Assembly: GCA_019095985.1 (NCBI GenBank)
Contig: CM032662.1
Coordinates: 13,924,196-13,988,195 of the forward strand
Direction: 5' to 3'
Length of the DNA: 64,000 nt
Source: Streblospio benedicti
Lineage: Eukaryota; Annelida; Polychaeta; Spionida; Spionidae
This document shows, piece by piece, positions 1-12,206 of the stretch (positions are counted from its first letter, which is position 1; each line of letters starts with the position of its first letter). The notes under the pieces were generated by a model. That model was not told the DNA's origin and ran no database searches. It was given only the letters and a program-made list of their open reading frames with translations. A program made the translations under genes and the position numbers.

Positions 1-1880
1 TGTATTTTACTTTTTAAAAGTGGAATAAAAGCTTAATGAAGCTGTTCTTAAATATGGAGGTAGGTAAATTTGTTACGGTTAGTCTTCATGGTCTTCATGA
101 GGGTTTACTCAGCATAGTTTTGAACAATTGTTAAAGTACTTATCAAGCTCTTGAGCAACAGATGAGGAATTAATTGCAAACAAAGGATCATTTTCAGTGG
201 ACTTAGTGATGTTTAAAAAATCGTAATCCTGTTATTGTTAATTGTTATTTTACCTTCTATATATTATTGAATCTGGAAGTCAGGATGAAGAATTAACATT
301 TTATTGCAAAGCAGTATAAACAAAACAATGACATAAAGTGAACATTTCAATTGGCTACAATTCATAATGTGGCAAGACTAATATAAACACATTACACAAT
401 ATATAGATATATCTCAAGCTTTGCCATAAAACAATGCAATATATTTTAAAAACTAGAACTGTCATGGGAACAATATACGATGCCAAGGGACTTTACCTTT
501 GTACCAAATCGTACAATGCAATAGTCGCAACACTCATTGCACTAGAATACTTTTCTCATAAAAATGTAACTACCCACGTAGGTTTTCGTCCTTACACACA
601 AACAGACGTATAAATAAAACTTACAATTCTTTCTCCCAGCACTCATACACAAGTAAATAACCATAAAGTATGATAATATACATTGTAGTTATAACGTAGC
701 ACCAATACGGTTTCAGTAATCCAAGTCACAACACCACAATAATGACTCTAAGCAATGACAGTCTCTATATTAAAATAGCTTTAAAAAGAATATTTGAGCA
801 AATTAAAAATTCAGGCACGCAGCGATGAATACATATATGCAATTCAAATGTTGTAGATTCCATTAATATTAGACATTAAAATATATTTGTAAATAATATC
901 ATTTCAATAATATGCATAACTGTCAGAATAATACAGTAATGAATTTGACCCATACAAATCATGCGACATAAAATAATGCACATAAGTTATACTATATACG
1001 TAAATGTAAAACAATAATGTTATTCATTTGTCTATTTTTTAGTAAAATATGGCACATAAATGCAACATCACAATGCTTCAACTTACAAACTAAAGACATG
1101 CTTGTAAGATGGTTTTCACGTACTCATTCACCTCATGTAGCCTCATGAACATGTTTTAACATATATACAAGAATTGCATATAAAATCTACATACTACAGT
1201 CCTTTTCTATAAACTAGACGGTCATATAAAAGTGTTAATAAGTTATAACAATATATAAAATAGTGAAAAAAAGTCCTCATTTTTGTATCAAATAAAACTT
1301 TAGCACCCATTTGGCATGATTTAAAAACACTAGTTAATTCAGATTAAAAAGTATATGTTAGTTGGATCATGATTTTGTGTTGGAAGAGCTTCTAGCACCA
1401 TATCAGCAGTAAAACATTTTACCCAGCACTCTAACTGCCATCTAACTAGAATGTAATATCATCCTTATATAACAAACACTTATCACAGAAATCATAACAC
1501 TTATTTGAAGGCACTGTAACAGTAATTCCTGATGATATTAAGAGTACCTACAATTTAGGTTGAGATTACACATTATTCTGGCCATAATTTTAGTTGTAAA
1601 AATGAAATTACGCATTATTCTGGCAATAATCATAGTTGTAAAATTATCACACATGTGCAGCAGTAAATATCCACCTGGTTGGTATATAGAATACTAAGAT
1701 ATTGTTTCATGCAAAATCTCCATTCATTGTGCAAAACGATGAAAACTAATTTTGAAAAATGACACCAATTTACATTCAGCAATACGTGAATGTGGAAATA
1801 TCAAATATGTCGTGCAAGATGAATAAAGATTTTTGTATGTTGCAATTATAATCCATACTATCACCAATGCGTGAACTTCT
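1..1880. other. Non-coding flank, probable 3' UTR of the neurexin-like gene
   Basis: No convincing coding exon is visible on either strand. The stretch lies immediately downstream of the stop codon of the minus-strand neurexin-like gene. It contains a minus-strand AATAAA (TTTATT at 300-305 on the plus strand) that could end a 3' UTR of about 1.6 kb. The polyadenylation site itself is an inference. Confidence 0.4.
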
Positions 1881-4800
1881 CTAGTAATGCATGTAGCCAC
1901 CGCCGCCTCCACCTTGTAGATGATACTCCTGGTGATGTGATGTGTATGAGGTGTGCGACGACGCGGGACTCATGGCCCTGGGACTCACGCCGCGGGGCGA
2001 CGTGTGGCCGGGACTCAGTGTTCTGGGCGAGGCGTGTCCCGTCGCCGGGGACGTCGCCCTGCTGCCCGTGCGACTCCTCACTTTGGTGACCACGACGCGC
2101 AACATGATGAGCTTGCGTGTGTGGAAGCGGTCGCCGAGAGCCACGATTGTCTTCTTGTCGCTGCTCATCTTCACGCTGAACACATCGACGCCCGTGTTGA
2201 ACGAGGAGATCTGCTGGCCGGTCTGGAGCCGCCACAGGCGGATCGTGTGATCGCGAGAGCCGGACACTAGCAAGTCACTGTCGTTGGAGATACAGCAGCA
2301 CCACACCTACAGCAACGAAGCAATAGAAAATGTTATTAGTGAACACTGAACAATGGTTTTGTGTGTTGATTGTAGCACTCAGGAAGTAGTGCTATACTTT
2401 AAAATGTCTATTTTCTAACAATGTAGTTCATGAATGACTTATTATTTTGTCATAGCCATCTACATTGCAGTTGCCATTTAATACATAAAGACTATAAGCA
2501 AAATTACTTGTTAATGATTCGGTTACTGACGAAGGGTGTTATAACTGAACCAAAAGTCAAGTTAAATAACTTCTTATACAACAGGTTATGATGTCTATAA
2601 TGATGATTTCAGGATTGCACCCATACCTCATCTGTGTGTCCAGTCAGTGTGTACATCAGGCGCTCTGTCTCCAAATCCCACACTTTGAGAGTTGTATCTG
2701 CAGATGCTGACACCAAATACCTGCCATTCTTGCTGACAACTACGGATTTCACTTCCTTGTTATGAGCGTTCATGCCAAGTTTGTTGGCACTGTGCGTGGC
2801 ATGAGCATGTGTCGGTGGACTCACAAGCTTCCTGTTGGCTTTTCCCGTTCTCATGCTCCAGATGGTCAACTCGCCCTTGCGTGTGCCTGTCACAGCTTCA
2901 TGATTGTCCAAAACAGCCGTACAATCGGCTTGTGCATCCAGAGCAAGAATTTTCGGCTCTATACCACTGTAATCATCCACCGTCAGATCAAAGACAATGA
3001 AGTTTGCATTTCCATCATATGAGTTTTGAAATCCTGCGATTACATAGCGATTGTCTTTTGAAAGCGTAAGATAACTAATGTAGTCAGCGAATCCAATGGC
3101 AGCATCATATTTCAGAGTGCGGACAGGCTCGTTTCCCAGCAGATCATAGATAACAATTGATGTTCCATTGCCAAACTTCTCAGTCCTGCCCAAAGCAACG
3201 CGTTCTCCATCGGCCATAATGCAACTGGCTGTTGTCAGTTCATTTCTTGCCATTTCCAGAGGTTGAGCACTTTCAAAGTCCCAAATCTGAAACATACCAT
3301 AGATTGTTATTTAGCCATTGAAATAAGTCAAAATAAATCATTCATACTAATTTAATTATAGAAGTTTTTTTAGTGCTTTAATCATAGAAGTTACAACAAA
3401 TTTTAGCTCTAATTCTCCATGTCTTTTATGTTGTATGTTTATCATGCAACTGCCATCAGTGTAGATTTGCAGATAACAAAAGCTGCATTAAAAGATACCT
3501 GAAGTTTTCTGTGATGTACTCTGCTTGTAGCTAGGTTATCATTAGGATCAACTTGTGTTATTTCTGCAACTTGCCCCACCAAAAGAGTATCATTACATGC
3601 CAAGTGTAAGTCTGTCGAACTGAGGTCTTCACCAGCCATAATGCGCACTAAGTCCCCAGTCTGGAAGTGATGGAAAGTAAAATTAGAACCATGTATCTAA
3701 ATGTAAATTTCACTTCACAATAGATAATGCTGTGATTAATAGAATTAGGAACTAACTATTGTATCCCTACCTTTAAGTCCCAAACTTGTGGTGGTCCAAA
3801 GATAGAGCCAGTTACAACATGTCTTCCATCATTAGTTAGCAAGACACAATCAACCCTGATTTCCTCTGATGCCATCATCACACCCTGACTGACAGAACCC
3901 GACTGGCTTTGACTAGCTGATGAACTTCCTGCCCATAAGTTTTGTACACCTCCATTCTGGTTTGCGTAATTCAATTGCATGTTCTGAATCTGCATGTTGT
4001 AATTCTGATCCTGGTATGGATCTGGAGTTACTGTTCTCTGCCTTGATCGTGAAACATGTGACGATTCATTCATAGAATTGTATGCCCTTGATTCATTGTA
4101 GGAGTATGAAGAAGAAGACATCATATTGGCAAACGCTAGTGAGTCAGCTTGATCTTCAGAATAACCTCGTGAATGTCCACTTGCTGATCTCGCAACAATA
4201 GGGGAATTGTCAAGCAACAGAGGTGTTTCAGCTGTAGGCTCATCTGGCATAGTTTGCGTCTCAATACTGGCTACAGATTTTGAGCCTGCAATAGCGCCTC
4301 CTCCCATGCCCATGCTTCTCTGATATTCAGTATAAGACTGTATGTGAGATTCAGAATGTACGTGAGATGATGACTGTAGATGAGATGCACCAGCTGCGAC
4401 GCCATTAGCGCTGGAGGCACCAGCAAAGTAGGCCATGTCTGTCTGAGCAGACCTTGTGATCCCCCCATCACCACCCATCATTATTCCGGACACAATACCC
4501 ATGTTGGAATATGCTCCTGATGCTGCCAATGATGGGTAATCAGAATACATGCTGGGCACCAGCAAGCCAGTGGTTTGTGTTCCAGCTTCTGCCGTATTTG
4601 CGGCATATATTCCATATGCAGTACCGTTGGCCTCTACCTTCACAGAATTCATCGTCAATGTATTTGAAGCGCTTCCTCCGCCACCACCTCCACGGTAACC
4701 AGTGCCCAAACTGCCAGTCTGAGATTTCACCAGTGCATAATTGGTAGTAGCTCTAGGAGCAGAGATACTCATAGGACCAGCACCTCCTCCACCTCCGCCT

Positions 4801-7800
4801 CCCAACAGCCCAGGTTTGAACTTATACATTGCCCACATCAACGAACTTGCCAACACCAAAAGTCCAATCATGGTTCCTGCTGCCGCTGCTGCTCTGCCAC
4901 CTTCTGCTATTCCTGCAATGCCGGGAGGGAGAACGGCTGATCCAACAATGGCGCCTGCTACTGGTCCTCCTGCTCCACCTTCCACGCCTGCCCCGCCGCC
5001 CCCTGGCTGAACCACCACGGCGATGCCCTCCTCATTGGGTCCAACTGGCTGCCAGGCAACACCACCACCATTGACAATAGGGATCTCATTGGGGATGTCA
5101 ACTGGAGGATCAGGCTTGTCAACAGGAGGAAGCACATTGATGGGGGGATCGGTCTTGACTATGGGTGGTATTGGAGACACAACAGGAGTTCTGTAAAAAA
5201 TCATATTCAACAGATTTAGTATATATTATTCTATGATACAAGCACAATTACAGCACAGATGCATCAATGAAAACAACACTATATAAATAAACAGCAGTGA
5301 TTACTGCTGGGTATAGCTTGCATGACAGAATTGATGTAAGTCATCTGTATATGTGTATGTTTTATAAGGATTGTAGATTGAGTTTAACTTTTCCAATGGT
5401 GTGCGTAGTATATCCTTATATACTGCTTTCACTTACATGCTTGGTCTTGGCAGATGAAATAGATGGGTAGCAACAGTTATATCGCCCTCTCTCTTAACAG
5501 CTGCATTTTTATCAATGACGCCCATATCAATGATCCTGTATCCATTTAAGTAAACACCAGCTAAGATTCCATTGAAAAGGTTGATCAACTTTCCATCGAA
5601 ATCTTTATTTCCACCTAGTTTAATCACAGCTTGTTCATTGAAGTGCTTTCCAGATGCTGTTGCTGCAAAACATAGTAACACACAATTCATTTATAATTAC
5701 ATATAATCCACCTAGAACCATATGCAGATCAAGGGTGGGTGCAGGCGGCATGCCGCCCCACCTACACCACCCACCACCCTGTATATTTAAGAATAACTTA
5801 CCTGTAACTGTTGCACTTTTGGCAGGAAACTCATCTACTCTCAGCGTTGCACTTCCTTGATCTCTCACGAATGTCACATAATGATATTGACCATTATTGA
5901 ACTTTTTCCGTGACTCAATCAAAGTCTGTTTTCCATCCCCAACATCATATGTAGCAACTACATGCCCATCAACCTGAAATGTGAAGAAAAAAAACTTATG
6001 TTCCATCCATGATTACACAAAAAAATAAAAAAATGTATATGTTACCACATTTGTCTAGTAATAGGAATAGAGCATGTTTGTCAGAACACAATTGATTGTT
6101 TTCACCATACATTCTCTCAATGTTCAGCCCAGGATTTGGACATTAAAAATTTAAAAAAAAAAACAGAAAATAGAGGCATACCAGTTTGATCTCAATATAA
6201 TCAGAGGAAATTCCACTGTCAATCCTGACCAATGTCCCATTTGAATCCCAAGTCATGAAGCCAAATGCAAGTTTGTCCATGTCTGTGTCTTGTGGGTTCT
6301 TGAAATTATATATGACTATGCCCTGGCCATTGTCTTTTCCAAATCTGTAACCTTCAGCCTCTGTTCCGAAAAGAACACAACAATTGACATTTTGTCCTTA
6401 CATACACAATCAATATCAAATTACAACGCAAAAGAAGCATCTTTATGTACTGAAGGACTGCATAAGTTCATCAACTCAACTGTTAATGAATCAATTAAAC
6501 ATTATAAAGTATTTATATTTTGTAAATAAATATTAGAGCTCATTTTTCACCATTTCAGATAAGAAAATTCATAACAAATCTCTTTGATAAAGGTGTATCA
6601 AATCCTGTATACTTATAGTAAAAATGTAAGAAGTTAATTTTACCTTGGGTACATACTCTGCCTACGAATGATGTCATGTTGCAGTCGCACATGAAACTAT
6701 TGACGCCCTCAATGCAGTAGCCAAAATGAGAGCAGCTGTCAGCAGCGCAGAACGTTGTAGCATCTAGAAGCACAATGTGAAATTTTAAATGATTTAGAAA
6801 AAGATTAATTTACCATCTACAACGCGTTTTATTTGATTCATATATGATTTTTATTTAATTTGGTTACTGACTGATGATACAAGGAAGAAATTGGCATGTA
6901 AAGCACTATGTATCCTAAAATCTAATCCTTTCCTATTTCTATTACACATTCGATGATGAAGATCTAACACTTTTGTGCATTCGTACATATTGTATATACT
7001 TGACCTTCTATGGTTTATATAAATGAAATAAACCATGTCATTGTCATTTAGTTGGAACTGTGCATCTCAAACTTACTTGTACATCCTGATGATATAAATT
7101 GATTCTTAATGATGCCTTCAGTGAGGATATTGAATAATTTTCCGTTTATTTTCACTGATGCCAAGCACCCCGAGAAGCTTTTCCTCGATGATACCAATGG
7201 TGGCAAACCTGTAAGTGGAAACAAGATTTAACTTATGTTAAGATTATGACAATAAACAAAAGATTATAATTAAAAAACAACAACATATTTGTTGATAAGT
7301 TAATGATTTTACATGTTTTAATCTAATTATATATTCCCTCATTTCATTCATGTTAAAACAATAGCTGTAAGTTATACAACGCAATACTATTTCATTTTCA
7401 TTTGACATTCATTACATGTACGTACTACTTTACAAAATCACATATCAATTGTACCTGAGTACATGTCATCATTAACACCACCGACAAACAGTAAGTCTGT
7501 GAGGTCCAGTTTTTGGGGTGTGAGTCTGAGTGCAATGGTTGTTGGCTCATTGTCAACCTTGATCTGAAGATAATTAATTGAATGAAGAATTTAGTTCTAA
7601 TTCTCTTGCTTATTTCTCCATAGCAAGCACACATGTGGTGTGGAGAACTGAGATAGAAGGGACAAAAAAAGAGGTTTACAATTGATTACACAAGCAAGCT
7701 AACTCATTAGGAGAATTCAGTATTTTTCATAAAAACATTATTTTCACACCATGCTATTGCCAATGAATAATCTATACAAATTAAATACTTCTTAATCCAA

Positions 7801-10800
7801 ACAACATAGGAAAACTGTATAGAAACACCTTGACGGTTAGTAATTTTGAAACACTACTGCTTACATTTCAACAGTATTGTTCACGTTGCGGTCACCATCG
7901 GTCAAAGGTCCCACATACTTTTGAAATGTAAGTACAATGTAGTGGCGTTGCAAAATTCTTAACCTTTATGGATATTCCTACTGCCTACAATAGTCTACAA
8001 ACAGATATACAAAACACCTCTTGTATTGTTTCTCACCGCTATCTGTTATCATCAATGATAGTTTTTAAACTTGAGCTATCAAAACTCCCTTTTCAGGATG
8101 AAACTCTCTCGCACCGTCTCACCTCGTACTCATGGTTGGTGAGCTGCCTGATGACGACGCTGTGCCACGTGTCGTCGTCGAGGCGCCCCCCGGTGGCGCT
8201 CGCCGTCTGCACGACGGGCCCGCTGCCGTCGTCCAGCGACACGAGCAGCTTGCCGTCCACCAGCTCCACCGAGAAATAGTCACTGCCGCGGCCTGCAAGA
8301 GGGCGGTATAAACAATTTTGTGAGGGTTCAGATTTGTGTTTTTAATTCATTGAGAATTGAGATTTGACCTTTCAATTCAATGAGATTAATTGATTGATAT
8401 TTGATAAAAGGGCTTTTGCATTGAAATTTGTCACATTAATTCATTGAGATTGTGAGATCCAGGGGGGGGGGTCTGCAACGCACACAGTAAAGTCTCCAAT
8501 TACGACCAACCTCTCCATTGAGACCATCTCTATAACAAGACCAGTTTTCATGGTCTCAAACCTTCATAAAGCTACCACAATAGACTTCTGTATAGAGACC
8601 ACCTCTCTATTGAGACCACCTAATACTGGTCCCAAAGGTGGTCCTATAGAGTATACGAGAATAGAGAGGTTTTACTGTTCATGCAAGGGTATAAAACGCG
8701 AATTGGATTTATATTCTTAAAATACATTTCTTATATGGTTTGTTTGATATATGCACTTGTTATCTTTTTTTATAATCATCATGCATGAGGTAATTTGATG
8801 ATGTCTATATGTAATCAGTGCCTTTGCCAGCAGTAACTTTATTTTCTATTTCTGTATATCACTTGATCAATTTTCTGAAACTTTTTCATCCTATCAAGGT
8901 ATATAAATTTTAATGCTTTATCTAAAGGCTAATTATATACTTCTTGTAATTTTGCATAGGTTATGAAAACATAATTGCAAAGATGTAACCATTCTTAACA
9001 CAGAAAATTGTCGACACTTTTCTGTGAAATATACCAGTCAGCTAGACATTCAAAGAATGAAAGATTACCTTTGTTGTAAAAGATCAAGCCATCTGGCTGA
9101 GTAGTCTTGAACATGAACTGCAGAGCTGTTTGTCCCGTGATGGGTAGGGTTGGAAGAGATGAGAAAGAATTTGTCCGTGCGCGAAAAGTGACTGGGTACA
9201 TTGGAACACTGCTATCTTCTCCAGTAATCTCCTAGTGATGCAACAAATACATAAGTACTGCATGATATGCAAATACATGTCTTAGATAAATAATATATAG
9301 TACTGGAAAAACAACCGGCTAACCTACAACAACTCTGAGCAGCCAATTCACTTACGCTAACATAATGCCGTAATGCAGATTAACCATACCAGGTTCATCC
9401 AGTAGCTTACCTTTCCAGTGTTCTCAATACGAATTCCACTCGGCAGTTGATCAGGTCCTAGCAACTCGAAGAAGTTGTAGCCATTGAGAATGAAGTTCTG
9501 CATGAGTCCCACAAAGCTGTCCTCGGGGTCTGCGTCTCTGCCCATGGCAGCCACAAGGACCTCATCTATGTCCAGTGTGTAGCCTTCACCAGGGATCTCA
9601 CCTGCTCAGTACATAACGTGCACGTTAACTACAAGGCTTTTGCTTCAACTGAAGCGACGCAATTCAATGTTCAACAAAAATATATTATGGGTAACAAAGT
9701 GCAAAATGTTGTTCGTTTACAAATATTGTCTAATAACATGCTACATCCAATGATCTACTAACTCCCTTGAGTTTTGAATTCAAATAAGAGATTTTATTGA
9801 ATGGGTTGTTTGTTTGTTTTTTATTTGAGCTTGTATCTTGCATTAACATTTCTATTGTCTGTTAGTAGATGCACTCCCCACTTTCGGTTGGGCTTTATAT
9901 ACAAATCTGTCTTTGCATGGATTATTATGGTATATAACTTTAAAAAACTAATGTACATACTTATCACAGGCTCGCAATTATCCACCCAGGCCTCAATGTA
10001 ATTGGCACGTCTTTTGATGTGCAGTGTGTGCCATTTGTCATCATTCAGGTTCTCACAAAATTCTAATACCTGTAATCACAAATGTTTCGCAAAATGCTTC
10101 AAAATGCATTTTTGACTAAAATAATAATATATAGCTGTCCTTTATTTTGTCTACTATATTTACCTTTTCTTGGCCCCCTAAGTTTGTCTCCAGTCTTCCC
10201 TTACTGTCCTTCAAAGACAGCCTTAGATAGTCCTTTGTCAGTTGATTGGATGTAGAAAAAAGTAGTCCATCTTCATTAGGTGTTTTGAAGCGTAGTGAGA
10301 TATCATTGGTGTGGGACACAAGCGTTGGTGTAAGATTTATTCTTACAAAATCAGTTCCATCAAATCCAACCTTCTTTGCCTCTACAATAAAATTGCAATT
10401 TGTTTGTTATAAATTGTATTTGTATAGATTTGTAAAATCTATTGCTATCTCATTTATAGATGTGAAATAATATTGTCTTGAGATCAAAAAGGCAGAATAA
10501 ATGAACATTTTAAATCTAAAAATTACTTCAAACACACTTTAGAATCTTATTTTTTCTTCTACTAAATGTAATAACAAAACACCTCCAAAATTGGGTGCAC
10601 TTCTATTAGGTACCATACTGGACATATTAGGTAGAGTAGTAAGGTGCTCATTCAAATACCTTTTTCACATGTTTTCCCCACATAGTCTGTATCTGCACAG
10701 TCACAATCAAATCCTGTCCAGAGATCAGCACACGTGCCATGAACACATGGCAGATTGACGCACTTCAGGTCGGGCTCTTCACAGCCAACCTCTACACCAG

Positions 10801-10807
10801 GAACGAT
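1881..10807 (-). CDS. Neurexin-family receptor with cytoplasmic WD40 propeller (5'-incomplete)
   Basis: Sixteen exons join in phase to 1,534 residues plus stop: 10807-10660, 10381-10164, 10069-9961, 9601-9411, 9231-9069, 8292-8123, 7563-7455, 7208-7077, 6763-6644, 6360-6182, 5973-5802, 5662-5437, 5190-3771, 3660-3499, 3286-2627, 2306-1881. Domain order is EGF (six Cys, residues ~8-48), LamG (~52-220), LamG (~222-408, with LTDLLFVGGVN), EGF (~411-449), LamG (~452-640, with FAFGF/VRIDSG-type and ATLRVDEFP motifs), a Pro-rich stalk, and one membrane segment (~746-768, MIGLLVLASSLMWAMY). A Gly- and Ser-rich tail of about 320 residues follows, then seven or eight WD repeats (~1090-1490, with TTLKVWDLE and HTIRLWRLQTG). 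The C-terminus is rich in SP motifs and ends GGGGGGYMHY. The outside matches the second half of alpha-neurexin, a synaptic or adhesion receptor. The WD40 tail replaces the canonical short PDZ-ligand tail. The first exon seen starts in phase 0 and lacks a start codon, so upstream exons are missing at the gap at 11105. Confidence 0.85.
8485..8677. repeat. Short pogo/Tigger-like MITE, copy A
   Basis: The segment begins CAGTAAAGTCTCC and ends with the inverted counterpart GAGAGGTTTTACTG. Inside are several half-repeats of a GAGACCACCTCTCTATTGAGACC type. A second, diverged copy lies at 31018-31177. CAGTARAACCTC ends are typical of pogo/Tigger-type elements, but there is no transposase. It lies in a neurexin-like intron (8293-9068). 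Confidence 0.6.
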
Positions 10808-11104
10808 CTGGAAAGCCACATTTGGAAGAATTATAAGTACATATAGCTACAACTACACAAGTAATTGTGTCTATCTCACTGACTGGTCACCTAGCCACTT
10901 ACTACATATAGACCATGTACATGACAAAAGGACAATAAATGGGTCCATCAACTAGGCAGAATTGGACCGAATTAAACCCTCAAGTACTTATAGCCAGACT
11001 CATACAAAAATTGATGTTATCGATGTTACAAATTTTCAATTCAAATTCTCAAAACTCAAATGATTCTTTCTTATTTCAAACTGTTGAGTGTTTGATGGTA
11101 AGAT

Positions 11105-11204
11105 NNNNNNNNNNNNNNNNNNNNNNNNNNNNNNNNNNNNNNNNNNNNNNNNNNNNNNNNNNNNNNNNNNNNNNNNNNNNNNNNNNNNNNNNNNNNNNNN
11201 NNNN
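11105..11204. other. Assembly gap (100 N)
   Basis: A run of exactly 100 N, which usually marks a gap of unknown size. It separates the 5'-truncated neurexin-like gene from CFAP65. Confidence 0.99.
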
Positions 11205-11889
11205 CCTCATTCAACAACCACACTGTTTGCCAATCGGTCTATATAGCACAGAGGGCCTGGTCTGATTGAGGTAGCTTGATTGAAAAGAAAATGGTAGACG
11301 TTTTTTTCAGTATGACATTCTTATCAAATCTGTTCAATACTGAAAAACATCCTAAACATTTAGTGTATTTATCCGACAAGGGAAAGGGGATGTTTGGTGT
11401 ATATACACGGTTAGGATTAGCCACTCACCAGCTCGGATTGACTAGTAAAGCCTTGTGGTAGATAAGTAAAAAAAAAAAAAAAAAATCTTATTGACGTGTA
11501 GCAAATTCTAGTTCATTTTGCATACGTATCTGAAGACTTTGTTTATGGAGGATGAGTGCATTTTTTAGAGGATGGGTAGATTTTATTATGCTACTCATCC
11601 TGCTGACGAGTAGTACTTTTCCACCTACTAGTAACCCTGAGTGTTTATAAATACACGAAAAACGCTCAACGCAATCATGTGAATAATTCCAACCAATGGT
11701 ATGCTTTATCTTTTTTTTCCGAATAATCTGTGCACCTGATAGCTTGTAAACAAACTACCATCAATGGGGCAGACTATTGCGTGAGAGCACGCAACTACAG
11801 TTAAATGTGAAATGTAAATGTGGTTATTTATAGTCGCAATTCACTGTTATCGTGCTCTAGCCACTTTACATATTTACACCAGGTCATTG

Positions 11890-12160
11890 GCATCCTTGTC
11901 ACACTATATCCTTCTCAACTCCCCTGGGAGCATACAGCACATCTTTTGACTACCGTAGGGTAGACGTGCTAACTCGCATGCTAATCACTCACATTAGCAT
12001 TCACTCGCCTGACCTGTACCTATTTAACCTGTAGGTACCACGGAGCAATGTGCAACCTGTTTGAGGTAGGTTTGCTCGATACCCATCATCAGACCCGATC
12101 AGGAATCAAACTCATGACCTTCTGGTCACAAGTCCAATGCCCTATCCATTCGTCCACAAA
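11890..12160 (-). repeat. tRNA-derived SINE (minus strand)
   Basis: Read on the minus strand from about 12160, the sequence has a pol III A-box-like TGGACGAATGG (complement of 12146-12156) and a B-box-like GAGTTTGATTCC (complement of 12102-12113) at tRNA spacing. An unrelated body follows. This is the arrangement of a tRNA-headed SINE. The 3' boundary is approximate. It lies just upstream of the first CFAP65 coding exon. The rest of 11205-12190 shows nothing else I can identify. Confidence 0.5.
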
Positions 12161-12206
12161 AGCATTATATTGATATTGGTGTAATCTTTTCAGGTAGTCG
12201 TCAACT

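Noticed and set aside
1942-2270. Several overlapping ORFs on the plus strand.
   Set aside because: They are antisense shadows of the GC-rich last exon of the neurexin-like gene.
4741-5074. Proline-rich plus-strand ORFs.
   Set aside because: They are antisense to the poly-Gly and Pro-rich juxtamembrane part of the neurexin-like exon.
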